Of a stretch of 64,000 nucleotides of DNA, positions 10,812 to 45,923 are shown one piece after another. A program made the position numbers and the translations under genes. Position 1 is the first letter of the stretch. Each line of letters opens with the position of its first letter. Source of the DNA: Rapana venosa (Eukaryota; Mollusca; Gastropoda; Neogastropoda; Muricidae). The DNA is taken from contig CM054135.1 in NCBI GenBank assembly GCA_028751875.1, forward strand, positions 7,644,924 through 7,708,923, read 5' to 3'. The notes under the pieces were generated by a model. It ran no database searches and was not told where the DNA came from. It worked only from the letters and a program-made list of their open reading frames with translations.

Positions 10812-13095
10812 TCACTTGCTAGAGGCCATGCCAGGGGGCATCATTCCTGGCAGCAGACTGTGGCCTTGGCTTCCCGAGACAGCGGCATTGGGGCCCAGCA
10901 AAATCTGAAATACAACACAGACAGACACAGACAGCGTCACACTTGCGCCCACAGGACAAAATGGGGGAAAGGGCATGGCCAGTTTGTTTTCCACTGTCTG
11001 TAACATTTAGCACTAGGGGGGGTGCCCAGTTTGCCTTCAGACATTAAGTCATGGGTATGTGTTAATGTCTGGTATTTATATAGCGCTGTACCTTCTTTTG
11101 TTAGAAAAAAGCAATCTATTTTTAGAAATGACATTTGTGGCAATGCTTCCTCATTTAACACAATTATTTTTCATGAGTGATTTTTGGCCAATTTAGTAAT
11201 TACTACAATCCTGCCTTATTCAGAATTGTCATTATTGACGTCTACACATGCACCAGTCTTTTCCCACTTTTCTGCTTTCCAGAACAGAACTGACAGCCTT
11301 GTACAAAGTCTTCATAAAGCATTTGTGAACTACAATAGACACAATATACAAAAGATCTTAAAAACACACACAAAAAACCCCCAACAAAACATGCTATATA
11401 TTTTCATCAGTCAATGAATACAGTGTTTTACACAGGAACACATAAAAATATATAATGCACACAGCGCACAAATCCAGGATATTTTAGTCCAGGGCCGTTT
11501 AGTTTACCCAGTCCAAGTGTGGTCAGTTCCTGCTATAATTAGCACCAGCTGGGATGGAATGGAGAGTAGCTGAAAGTGGGGGAAACTGGCAGCTGTATGC
11601 ACCTTTTGTCCAGTAACAAAACCACATAAGCACTGTTCCTCTTTCCACACACACATAAACACGCACATACACACACAATAGCCACACACACACACACACT
11701 CCCTCCATACCTGTCTCTGCTGCTGAAGTTCCTGCTGCTGATGCTGGGCACGCTCCGATTCAAAGGCGATGGGCATGACGCCGATGGCGGCGGAGGCGGC
11801 AAGGAACCACAGACCAGAGCAGCTGAGGGTGTAGCCAGTTTTCAGGGCTGAGATGGAAAAGATGATTGATGTCTCCACCGCCTTCTGCAATGGGGCAGGA
11901 AGCATTTCGGTCAGCCCCCAAAGCCTTTCTGTCAGGGTCTCATCCAGGTCCTGAAATCAGTGGTTATAATATATATTCAAAGTCAGATTGATTCAAACCT
12001 ATCAGAGTTGAATCTTAAACAGCCCCCCCCCCCCCCACCCCCCCCAAAAAAAAAAAAAACCCAAAAAACCCCAACAAAACAACACATTTCTTTGTTTAGG
12101 CTTGTGGTTTCCCTTTCCAACAATTACTTTGTGTGTGTGTGTGTGTTGGGTTTGGGTTTTTTTATACTTTAAAGGCCAACAGCATTGCTCTCTGCATTGA
12201 TTCTGTATACAGAGAATTTCTCATCAGTGTACTTGAACTTAAGTCAGTGATGTTTCCACCTCCTATGGGGCTAAAAAGTATAATAAATCTAATGCCCAGG
12301 TCATTCTATGCAGGCTGCATTTCTGATGATCATTTCTATATGTGCTGAAAAGATGCTGGGATAATATGCAACCCTGATGGACTCCTTTATATATAAATTA
12401 TATCAAAGAAGTCACACTGCTTGCCAATGAATTCATCAGATTGTTGCCTTCTGATCTGAAGACGAAATTGCTTAGGCTATGACTCATGAGTATGACAGCA
12501 TGAGGGAGATCAGATGCTTTTCACAGTTCTGCATTGTGATAAATAGATGGCGACTTCTGACACTATCAAAAGCCTTATTATAGTCTATGAAAGTTATGAA
12601 TGCCTCATCTTTAGTGTTTCTAATTTTCTAAGAGAAGAAAACTCAGGCTGCACCTAATACCTATGGGGCAGAAAGAATTTTATAACACAATGTAAGTAAC
12701 CTAGCCGTGGCACCCTCAAACTACTTTCACAACAAACCATCACCAATTTTCCCCTCTGGTCAACTTTGACCTGAATTATTGGTAGATGAGCACAAATTGT
12801 TGAGGTTTTCGTTAATTTGTCTACAACTGTGAGAAAATGCGTGCAGACAGTCCCAAGAATAGGAACTTAGGTAACCGGCAAGATTCGTAGACCGTAGACC
12901 GAGGTGTCAAATCTCAATGTCAACGTATGATTTAGCCCTAGTATTTGTCTTGACTTACTCGTTAGAGAATAATCGTACACAATTCTATAACTTCAATTTC
13001 ATTTCACACAATATATCCAAATTACAACTTACCTCATCGTCTTCTTCATCCTGAAAGCCAGGTCTTACCAACTCCAGCACGTTTTCGTTCGCCAT
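10812..13095 (-). CDS. TOMM22: Mitochondrial import receptor subunit TOM22 homolog, complete
   Basis: TOM22 is the central receptor and organiser of the TOM complex in the outer mitochondrial membrane; it takes presequence proteins from TOM20 and anchors TOM40. Three exons, in transcript order 13033-13095, 11711-11950 and 10812-10904, have GT-AG borders and phase-0 joins, giving 131 aa (human about 142). Exon 1 codes MANENVLELVRPGFQDEEDDE, including the acidic cytosolic segment. Exon 2 opens with the family hallmark DLDETLTERLWGLTEM, followed by the membrane segment at about residues 66-84 (...SGLWFLAASAAIGVMPIAFE) and a Gln-rich stretch. Exon 3 codes ILLGPNAAVSGSQGH... and ends ...GMASSK. 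The acidic N-terminus is shorter than in vertebrates. Intron 1 holds a decayed reverse transcriptase piece; intron 2 holds a short L2-like tail near 11065-11092. The start Met is the first in frame. Confidence 0.95.
11505..11602. repeat. Segment duplicated at 13993-14118
   Basis: Within TOMM22 intron 2. It shares gtccaagtgt, ataattagcaccagctgg, ggatggaat and gagtagctgaaagtg, in the same order and orientation, with a segment beyond the TOMM22 start. The other copy has an extra ccccagctgggctaggaa block. Confidence 0.75.
12250..12640 (-). pseudogene. Decayed reverse transcriptase fragment in TOMM22 intron 1
   Basis: On the minus strand, about 12620-12490 reads ...AFITFIDYNKAFDSVRSRHLF..., the reverse transcriptase motif A (FxDxxKAFD). 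About 12390-12310 reads GVHQGCILSQHLF, the motif B (G.RQGC.LSP.LF). A stop and frame changes separate them. The element is old and 5'- and 3'-truncated. The clade is probably RTE-like, judged from these two motifs only. Confidence 0.7.
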
Positions 13096-13166
13096 GTTTG
13101 TTGCTTGTCTGTATGAAAAGTGTCGGCTAGCCTATATCCGCAGCGGCTGTTTAATCTTTTCAGACT

Positions 13167-13174
13167 TCACGTGA
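13167..13174. promoter_or_regulatory. Palindromic E-box TCACGTGA upstream of TOMM22
   Basis: A perfect TCACGTGA palindrome 72 bases before the TOMM22 start codon. In other animals this site is bound by USF/TFE-type bHLH-zip factors and is common near core promoters. The promoter itself is inferred from position only. Confidence 0.35.
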
Positions 13175-14904
13175 TCATGCAAAGCAGTCTTCTGGATAGG
13201 CTATTTTGACACCAATAGGTGCAGAACAATAGTTAAAAAAATATATATAAAAAAAAAAAGGCTTTGAGCAGTCAAATGGATTATGGTGATTATGATAAGC
13301 GTAACGTTTTCAACAGAGCACCTGCACCCACTAAAGTTTCAATCATGCTATCTTGCAACTCAGAGTACTTGGAAAATAGAACTTGGATAAAGCCAACTAT
13401 GGGGAAAACCTGGGGTTTCTACAATATCACATACATCTTGTAAGGCTTTGACACAGCTATATTCAAAATCAAATAAGCAAACCCATTGAAAATAGTTGAA
13501 CTAATGATAAAACAATTTAAGTTCTGGCCAGGGCAAAAACAAAAAATCATGGCCAGGGCAAACTGAATGACATTCACTTTGTTTTTTAAATATTGTCTTT
13601 TGTACAACTTCTTGTGCTCTAGAGATTGTTAGAATGGCTGATTATAAACAAAACATATTTCAACCATCAAAGAACACCAAAAGGCATGCTACACTGTAGG
13701 AGTGACTAACCTTAGAAAACAAGAAAGACTAACACATGTAAGAGTTAAATGGGACTGATTTGATTGACACATTAAAAAAAAAATCCCCATGAATACTATG
13801 GCATTTACAATGTGTTTTATTTTGTCAGCAATAAAAGACAACTGCCTCCAGTTATGGATGACATCCAACTGAATTTGATCTATTGTTTGCAAAAGATAAA
13901 CTGTAACTCATATGTCTCCAGGCCATAGCAACATGAAGCCATAGCAATCCAACATCACTCAGTCAAGAGTGCTGAATGTAGCCCGCTCCTTCCTTTTACC
14001 AAGTCCAAGTGTTGTCACTTCTTGCCATAATTAGCACCAGCTGGCCCCAGCTGGGCTAGGAAGGGATGGAATAGATAGCAGCTGAGAGTAGCTGAAAGTG
14101 AAAACTGGAAGCTGTGAAGAATGTATGAAATTGCCTGACAATGAACTTGACATTGCAGCAACAGAAATGCTCCATTGTCTGGAAAGTATTTCAAGACATT
14201 TGTACAACAAGCTTATCCCTTTGCAATTAACAGAACTGTAATGGATAAAACAGTCACCCTAAAAGAAAAAGTGACGTCTGCCGCCAAGGTCAATGTTTAT
14301 GTGCCAGAAAAGTAATTAAACGAGCATCTTGAGACTATCCTTTTTTCTTGATGATTTCTGATTGTTGTGCCATTCAACCAGGCCCAACCGTCCTGATAAT
14401 AATGCCATAACTGAATGATTGACAAGCTAAATCAGTGCACACCATTCACTGATGACTGAAGGGCAATGCGGAAAACTAACAGCTTTGAAATGGATAACAA
14501 GTAGATACAGCGACAAGCCTGCTCATCAAACCGGGGGTAAAACTGCTGAATTGCCGCTACTTTGCACGTAAAAGTTGAAGATCACCAGCCTTGGCACTGC
14601 AGAAGGTAATTCTGCTCAAGCCACTCACAAAAAGAGCAGTGACGAACACCACACACACTCTGGATCAATACTAATTTCCTATCCTTCTTCTCCCCTTCTG
14701 CTACCTTCCTACGACAAGAAACTAAAGGGTTTTTATGTCGATAAAACTTATTTCCACAGCTACAGCCTCAAAGTCAGGCTATCAGATAGTATGCAAAGTT
14801 GCTGTAGTTGAGAAACCTGTAATCCAACTGAATTGATGCATGTGGGATTCTGCAGACTTAGCACCTCAGGCTACTGCATTTTTTTTTGGGGGGGGAGGGG
14901 GGGG
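13175..14904. other. Intergenic DNA between TOMM22 and SLC25A10, no gene seen
   Basis: AT-rich sequence without a credible coding region. It contains the second copy of the TOMM22 intron segment at 13993-14118 and a poly-G/A tract at 14881-14909. Confidence 0.5.
13993..14118. repeat. Second copy of the TOMM22 intron 2 segment
   Basis: See the entry at 11505-11602. Same orientation, about 0.9 kb upstream of the TOMM22 start codon. Confidence 0.75.
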
Positions 14905-14909
14905 GGGGC

Positions 14910-15292
14910 GGTGTTTATCCCTTAGCTAGAGCTCCTGGGTTCGCCAATGGTGAGGTTTTTGCGTACGCAACCTTTTTTCTCTACCATTAAGGTAGCCGCA
15001 TTCCGACTTTGGGGATTTAGTCGGGAATTGAACTTACTAATTTTGCCAGGACAGTCGGAAAGTACGGCCCTGCTCTTTCCGATTTTCAACTCTTGTAGGT
15101 TCTTTTGACATGCAGGAGTCCGTAGGTGCATAGGTTCAACTGGTTTAGTGTCTCCAGCAAAAGACTTGACATTCAGTTTACTTTTCCAGTCAAATTGGGA
15201 AGAAAGGTCAAGGCTGGGAATTGAACTCAGAACCTCATGTTTACTTGCTAGGCAGGTGAACGTCTAAACTGTCCTGCCACCTTCCTTCGTAA
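14910..15292 (-). mobile_element. tRNA-derived SINE, minus strand
   Basis: Reading the minus strand from 15292, a tRNA-like head begins aaggtggcaggacagtttag and carries a B-box-like ggttctgagttcaattccc near 15205-15230. The body follows, then a module containing the reverse complement of cattaaggtagccgcattcc and a region around gccaatggtgaggtttttgcg near 14940-14960. The same head occurs at 37375-37450 and the same module at several other places in the window. Confidence 0.65.
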
Positions 15293-15389
15293 GCTATTGT
15301 TTTAGATGGCTAAAAGTATGTGAGGGTAAAGGATTTTGATTGTTCAACTTGCAGGAATGGTGTCAACGAAACAAATGAATTCTTGCATG

Positions 15390-16385
15390 GATTAATTTCG
15401 TTCACTGTTCACTGGTCCCGTAACCCGCCAGGGTCGTGGGGGCGCTGCATGGTGGACGAACGGTGGACCAGCTGGCTCCACTTAGCGCGGTCGTGGGCAA
15501 GTGCCTGGGTGACACTGAAGTCCTCCCCTGTCCAATCACGGATGTCGTCGGCCCACTTTCTCCTCTGTCTGCCCTGTCTTCTCTTCCCCTGGACTGTTCC
15601 TTGCAGGATGGTCTTTGCAAGTCCTTCTGAGCGTGTTACGTGCCCATACCATCTGAGTTTCCTCTTTTTCGCCGTGGTCAGTAGGTCTTCATAGTCCCGC
15701 ACCTGTTGAGTGATCATTCTGCGGACTTCATTGTTGGTGACATGGTCCTTGTCTGAGATGCCAAGGAGCCTTCTGAGGCATCTCATTTCTACTGCTTGGA
15801 TCCTCCTTTGTAGGTCTGCGTTTAATGTCCATGCCTCACATGCGTAAAGCATGATTGAGGTGACTAGCGCGTTTAGTAACTTTACCTTGGTTCCGAGAGG
15901 GATGTTTCTGTCTCTCCATATGGTCTTCAGTCTTGCCATTGCTGCTGCTGTTTGTGCCGCTCTTGCTAGGATTTCGGTCTTCGATCCCTCCTCACTTATG
16001 ATGGCTCCAAGGTACTTGAAATGGTCAACTGTCTCCAGTTCTTTTCCGCTGAGAGTGATCTTGGTGGTGATTGGCTGGGCACTGTTTGTCATGAGCTTGG
16101 TTTTCTCGGCACTGATTTCCATGCCGTATCGTGAGGATATTTCGTCCAGTTTCTTCACTAGGTTGGCCAGTTCCTCTTCATTTCCTGCCAGACCGTCAAT
16201 GTCATCGGCAAACCTGAGGTTGGTGATTGTTCGCCCTCCAATGCTGACTGTGCCTGTGTGGTCTTCCAAGGCGTCAGTCATGATGCGTTCGAGGAAAATG
16301 TTAAATAGTGTCGGCGACAGCAGACATCCCTGTCGGACCCCAACTGAGGTACGGAACCATTCCCCTAATTTCGTAGACACTAAAA
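15390..16385 (-). pseudogene. 5'-truncated RTE-like retrotransposon, long intact C-terminal frame
   Basis: One minus-strand frame from 16380 to 15409 codes the second half of a reverse transcriptase. It has [20 protein letters not shown] (motif B), [13 protein letters not shown] (motif C, catalytic Asp pair intact), [15 protein letters not shown], ...FKYLGAIISEEGSK, and a C-terminal [16 protein letters not shown] region. It ends PGGLRDQ. Just past the stop is agtgaacagtgaacg, a short tandem repeat of the kind that ends RTE elements. The frame is uninterrupted, so this is the youngest-looking copy here, but it lacks the endonuclease and the first half of the reverse transcriptase and cannot be autonomous. 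Confidence 0.88.
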
Positions 16386-16388
16386 AAA

Positions 16389-16453
16389 CTCTCCATAACT
16401 CTTAGGTGCAATACCAGCATCAAGGCTGTATCGCACCTAAGAGGTGTGGAGAG
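16389..16453. repeat. 65-bp near-perfect hairpin
   Basis: Arms 16389-16414 and 16428-16453 (26 bases each) match as inverted repeats at 23 of 26 positions, around a 13-base loop at 16415-16427. The core arm is ctcttaggtgcaatac against gtatcgcacctaagag. As RNA, one mismatch becomes a G-U pair. It abuts the truncated 5' end of the retrotransposon and lies about 0.57 kb before the SLC25A10 start. It could be a small foldback element or a precursor-like hairpin; nothing here decides. Confidence 0.8.
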
Positions 16454-17017
16454 CCATGAAATGTAATTTTTATCTTTTGAAAGGTACAATTCCTCGCTGA
16501 AACAGTAACTTTTGAAGAAAATTTAAACAACCAAAAAATCATGGTTGAGCCACATTCAGATCCAAAAAGAATTAACCATAGGGCAAAAATCCGCCCTCTG
16601 CTATGTGTTCAGATTCAGGTCTGGAGCGTTAACTCAACATTGTTCATATCTTTCGTTTGTATAATCATCACTGCCTGAAGTCGTGTAGTGTAGGAATATA
16701 TCTGCATCGAAAATATAGAAAATCTACAAATCTTATGACAAGATATCCATTATTTAACTGAAAAATTCCAATTTATACTATCATTAGTACTAAGAAACCA
16801 AAAGACATTAAACTTTCCAACTAAATGGTGTCGTAAAACGGAAGAGAGGTCACTCTCGTCACCTTGTCTTGACCCAGGGGTCACACCGTGCCTCAGGAGA
16901 CAGACTACGCATGCTGGAAGAGTAGCGCTGGAGCCTTGAACTGATGAGAACGGAATCAGATAATTTTCTGCACCATACATCGGAGGGAGTGTTTGGCAGA
17001 TTGAAAACGGGTGCAGA

Positions 17018-40082
<23,065 letters not shown>

Positions 40083-40366
40083 CGGGGTTTGGTTGTCGTA
40101 AGTGGCTTCCCTTGTTCCTCCCAGATGTTCCTGTGATAGTGTCGACGTTATTTCTGTTGGGGATTTTTTGTTGTATTTTTTATAAAAAAGTTTATCTAGT
40201 TCATGAATGCATATTTCTTATTCTGATTTTTTTTGTTTTGTTTCTTCTAGTTCATGAAACAAAGGTCTACTGACTGTCATGCTGGATTTGGGTTTTTGTG
40301 GAGGAAAATTGTGCATTGACATCAGTACCAAAAAAGTGTCCTTGCTTTTAACGTGGATGCATATAT

Positions 40367-40372
40367 AATAAA
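40367..40372 (+). promoter_or_regulatory. Candidate polyadenylation signal for SLC25A10
   Basis: The first AATAAA after the SLC25A10 stop, 285 bases downstream. Further AATAAA copies near 45070 and 45098 would allow a much longer 3' UTR. Confidence 0.35.
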
Positions 40373-43090
40373 TGATATATATCTTTTTGTTTATGAGGGT
40401 TAAGCCAAACACATTCCAAAATACTGTTTGGAATTCTTGGAACGTTATGGAGTTTTGAGCTTTTCGTACAATGATCTGTTTTGCACAACACCATGGTTGA
40501 GAGAGCCTATCTTAGAGGGCCAAACTGGTTTGATACGCAGTGCCACTGAAGTGAACTTGTCATTATTGCAACAAATTGAAGAAAAAGAGTTGTTCATTAT
40601 TACAAGGTAAAAAAACAACAAAACCACGCCAAAAAAATTCTTTAAAATAAAAAGCCCCACAATGAAACCCAACTTCTTAAGGATTGTTTGGATGTTGCTG
40701 TAAATTGCTGCTCCTTTGTTTGCGTAAGAGTCCACTTCATCGTTGACCAAAGATTGATGAATACTTAACGTTTTGTTCTTTTTGTGCAATACTGTGCTAC
40801 AGTTTGCAAAGCTGGCTTGTTGGTTTAGATGCGTGATTGATCGGAGCATTTCGTTTTCTTCATCTTTTGACTTTTAACCAGAACAGGAAAGAAAAAAAGT
40901 TTAACTGGATTTTTAGGGAAAATTGTGCGTGTGCATGTATGAAGGAGTCATTCACATTGCAGGATTTGTTATGCATGGCGTATTCAGATGTATGTTATTG
41001 TAAAACGTTGATTGGAATTCCAAGTTTGGAGATGTTGACTTTGGTGCCAGGTTTCTGCCGAATGTATCTTGGCTGAATGATCCATTTCGTTCCTCGTCTT
41101 TGTTTTCTGCTACTACCGCTTACGATGTCAGGAGTTAGAGTGAAATCGTCTGGATTTTCGGCCTTTCAAAACTTGAAAACTATAAATATTTTCAGCCATC
41201 CCATATTTGGATATCCACATTGCATGCGTGCATGTGTGTGTGTTTTGTGTGTGTGTGTGTGCGTGCTAATATATGGTATGCATACATGTGTGGGTGTAAG
41301 TTTGTGTCGTTTCTGTTGGAACTTTATTTTTCTTTCTAATTAGAATCCAGTGAGCATTTATACCTTCCTGTGTAGTTCACACCATGTTGAACAGAACTGT
41401 GGCCAAAACTGCTCACAAAATTGTAATGCATATTTAAAATTTTTTTTTTTTTTAATTTGACTTTACATTCTGAATTATGGTGCATAGATCTTGTCTTCTT
41501 CTTCTTAAGCCACATTCTGCTGGAAGTGAAATCCATGAGTTGTAGTGTTTCACGCTGTGCCACATGAAAAGTTCCCACCTTTATCAGATTGTTTTCTTCT
41601 TTAGCTTTTCAACAACAAAACTTACAGATATGTGTGTACATTGTAGCGTATGTTGACTTTGGTTTTATTATTAGTAATAATAATAATGTGATAATACTTT
41701 ATTTATCAGCATGTCTTTTTTGTGTTTGTTGCAACATAAGGCTAACTAGGGATGTTAATTATAGATATTTATATTTTTTGTGAGTGTTTTTATTTTTAAA
41801 AACAGCACTGTGATCAACAATGAGTGAGCAGAGGCCTTAAGGTGGATAGGGGATGATGAATGTCTGTGTAGATGTGTAGGTTAGCAGTTTACTGCAGTTC
41901 TTTCACTCACTGCAGTATAAATTTCTTTGTGTTCTTCTTCTTTAATTTAACGTCTTTTCACATTACGTGATATTAGACAAATTTCTTTGTGTCTCTTTAT
42001 GTCAGTCTCTCTGGCAGACACATGCATGCATGCATGCACACGTGTGCACCACACACACACACTCATCCCCCCTCCCCCACCCACACACACAGAGATAATC
42101 CATATTCTTCATTTTTTTGTTTGTTTGCTTATTATCTTTTTAAAGGCATGAACTTCCAAATCAATGTATGATTTTTGTTTTCATTGGTTTCCAAGTTGTT
42201 GTTAGTTTTGTTTTTTGTTGTTTTTCTACATTTTATTTTTCTATTCTTTATTCATCTATTTTAATTACACAAACATCCAAGTCCCACAAGTGCATCCCGA
42301 CCTGGCTGCCTAGCCAAACCACAAGCAATAATCAGCCTGGCATTCAAGCCAAGATGCACACGTGGGACATGGTCAGTATGTTTATGAAAATGGGATTTGG
42401 TTACACACACAAAAAAGACACCCCAAAACAACCTTCCACTATATGATTTTATAGTCACTTATTTTTTATGTTTGACATATGACTTTCAGATGTAATCTTA
42501 CAGAAACTGGGTATTAAGCTTACAATGAAAAGTTGTCATTTGTCAGGGAAAAAAATGTCCCAAGTCTCTTGAGATTGTACAAAAGGTGGTAAGTCCCTGA
42601 AGATTGTACAAGTTGTGACCACTTCTTCCAGACCACAGATTATCTGTATATTATGCTGATAATTATATTTATATGATCTCCATGATTCAGAGGGTGTGTT
42701 ACTGTAACTGTGTGTGACTGTGTATATGTCAGTGTTGCCATGTGTTGTCCATCAAAGACTGTACAGATGTGAAGACATCTTAACTGACTTTGAATGTCAG
42801 ACCTTACTGTGAACAGGCACAAATGAAAATGTCATGTATGTGTGTGTCTGCACTCCTACACACACGCATGTTTTGTATTTCCACTATGTGGACAGTCTGA
42901 AAGAGGCTGGCAGTGCTCCCCTACAACATAGCACAGCCCTGAAGCTGTGACAGTGCCATGCAGTTTACGACTGGTAAAGTTTGGGGAAATTAAGAACAAA
43001 ATGCAACAACAAGATAATCTGTAAGCCTCTTCTGATTAAATTAGTAGATGTAAGGAACCAAAAAAAGACCACCTATAATGGAGCACACAC

Positions 43091-43141
<51 letters not shown>

Positions 43142-44268
43142 AAAAATGAAGGTTCTAACAAAAGCACAAAGTAAAGACACGATGAATGGGTAAGTTGATG
43201 TAAAATAAATCAAGACGGGATAAACGGGTAAATTGATGTAAAGTCAATCAAAATAGAGTGACGCTGCCTCAGAGTGGTGACTGATGTCTAGCTATCATCA
43301 GGCCAACATGGGCCTATCTGGCAGAGGTAAATATTCAGACATGCACAACAGGAATTTCCACCAATGGCATGGAGGCATTGATTTACTTCTGGATTATTTT
43401 TGATTGCCAACAGTGGGGTGGTGTCACTCTGTGGTGGTTTTAAACATAGCACTGGCACTTTTCAAAGTTAGTACTGTCACAGAAGTATATATAATATGGT
43501 GGATTTTTTTGTTTGTGCTAGAAGTGAAGGTCTTCTCTTCTATTCATGCATCTGTTACAAAAGAAAACTTTTATACCCAATCCATCTTGTTTGCTTTCTT
43601 TGAATGTGTATGTTCATTTTTCATGTATTGGTTTATTATTTTTGTTCATGTATTGGTTTGTTTGTTAATTTTGTGTATTCATTTATTTTGTGTATCTTCT
43701 TTTCATTTCTTTATTTATGTTTATCCCCGCCTTTCTGGAATTCTAATTCAGGAAACGGCATCTTTCTCTTCCCAGTAACACAATTTCAAAGTTTATCAAA
43801 TAATTCTGTCACTGTCTTGCCTGCACATAGATTGGTGTGGAAGAAAGACTGTGTGTTTGTCTAGAGTCCCATGAAAGTGAAGTCTGCGCGATGTTATTCC
43901 GGTGACATTGTGTATTTGTAAAAAAGACACTGTTTTTGTTAGACTGTATTCTGTTTTTCTTCTTGCTTGTTATATCGGATATATATTGGACGTAATTATG
44001 GCAGATTTTCTTTCCTAAAAATATGGGATATATATTTTTTTGTCAGTTTGATCTGTTTCTTTTAAATTGTGATTTTTTTACTAGTCTAAAACTTACAGGT
44101 ATGGTGTATGCGGGATTGTTTTATCGGTTAAAAATGGTTGAGTGCAGATTCTAGTGGAACTGAGTTATATCTTAGCTATGTGTATGAACAGAGTCCCATA
44201 CCAGCTATGATAAGGCCTGAAGGTGTTGTAAAAGTGTGTCGTGAAAGAGAGCTATTTCTCATTCGGCG
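40373..44268. other. Possible long 3' UTR or intergenic DNA, no gene seen
   Basis: AT-rich, with T-rich plus strand. (GT)n lies near 41232-41262, CA-rich sequence near 42045-42090 and (CA)n at 43085-43140. No exon-like segment was found on either strand. Confidence 0.5.
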
Positions 44269-44269
44269 T

Positions 44270-44420
44270 CAAACACAAAGCAACTTTTTTGGGGGGTCAT
44301 ATGAGCAAAAATGCATTGCGCTGCCATTAAGTGCCTGACAAGTCAGGCCCAGCGCATCCAACTTCGGCATGAGAGAGAGATAGGACAGCATCTGTGCGTC
44401 AACTGCAACCATCCTCCAGC
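44270..44420. repeat. Inverted copy of the repeat at 25480-25650
   Basis: Contains the reverse complement of cgcaacgcattttgttcata, gcctgacttgtcaggtgctt and gaatttggatgctctggg from intron 2 of SLC25A10, with some changes. Confidence 0.65.
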
Positions 44421-45877
44421 ATGAGCTGTATGATCTCATGTCAACTATTTCAGACAAGCTACCAGACAGGGGGTCATAAGGGCTCACTGCCATAAACTCT
44501 GCTTTACTATGTACCAGAATTTAAAAAAAGAAGCAAATTTCGTTTTTTAAGAGGCTGCTTTCAGATTCTAAGCTGCACAGTGAAAACAGTGTAAAAAATA
44601 TACTGGCATTGTGACGACAGCCTTGAATTATTTATCCGTTTGCCAGTTGGTGGTGTATCTTTTTGCTCTGTCAGAGAAAACTTTTCAAGGCTGTATCACA
44701 CACATACACAAAAGAAAGAAGACGACTTTTTCCTAATCCTGATCACCGATACACAGCAGCAACTTTTTTCTCTTCTTCTTTGTGCCATGGGCTTCATTTA
44801 TCTTTGAGAAAGCGACTCTTAGTCCTCTACTGTTATTTTTCGGTGTTGTTTGTTTGTACAACAGTTTTGGCTGTTCTTGTCCGTTATATTGTATTCTTGT
44901 TATGAGGTTTTATTTCCCATTGTATTTTGCCTCACAAAGTGTTTCAACTTCACATTGCCTTCAGAAGTATTGTTCAGTTCCACGTTCATGATGACAGTCA
45001 TCTATAACCCTTTCAGGTTCAGTATTTCTTCACTGGATTTATTCATCTTGAAAGATATGCGTGTGCCAAATAAAAATCGGATGGTTCTTTAAAACCAAAA
45101 ATAAATGAAGTACAATATTTTCTTTGTAGTTTGATAGTATTATGAAAGGTTTTTGTGTTATGTGTATTATGTATGTTTTGCACAATCTTTTGTGTGTTGT
45201 TATTGTTGTCATACCCTTGTTCATTTATTTCTGTGAATCTTTCACTCTGACCTTGCTCATTACAAACTGCTTTGTTTTTTAATATTTTTTTTTTTACAGT
45301 GCTATTTGCTGTGTAGTCAGCCCTTTTGGCAGTTACAGTTCGCGAGGCAATAGCTTTGAACAGCATAGGTTTTATTCAGCGTGTTTTGGGTGTGAGTAGA
45401 AAGGATATGCATTGATTTGTCGTGCCGATAATTATGTGCTGCTGTGTGTATTTATGTTCTTTTTGAGGGTTTTGATTGGGCGTGTTTTCACCGTTATGAA
45501 AGTGCTTTCACTGTATTTTTATTCTTTCGTAGATTGTCATTGATGCATTTATCCAGTACAGGAAAGGTTTTTTTCTTAATAACTTTAGTTCTGTTCCAAT
45601 CAGTTTCGTTGAATACAGTTTGATTTTTTAAAATAGTTTTCTTCATTTGTGAAGAAAGAGAACCTGTTTTGTGTTTTAATTTGTTCAGTAAGTGTGTGAC
45701 AGTTATGGTACTGCGTTTCTGTGGTATTCCGTTCAGCGTACAAAATCAGTCTGTTTAGCAGTTTTCTGGTATAAGCGGGTATGTAGCTGGCCTGTGTCAT
45801 GCTTTTGGGTGGGGTTTTGTTTTTGCTAAACAGATTGTAAAAAAATTGCTTCTTTTTTGTTGTTCTTTGCTTGCTTT

Positions 45878-45923
<46 letters not shown>

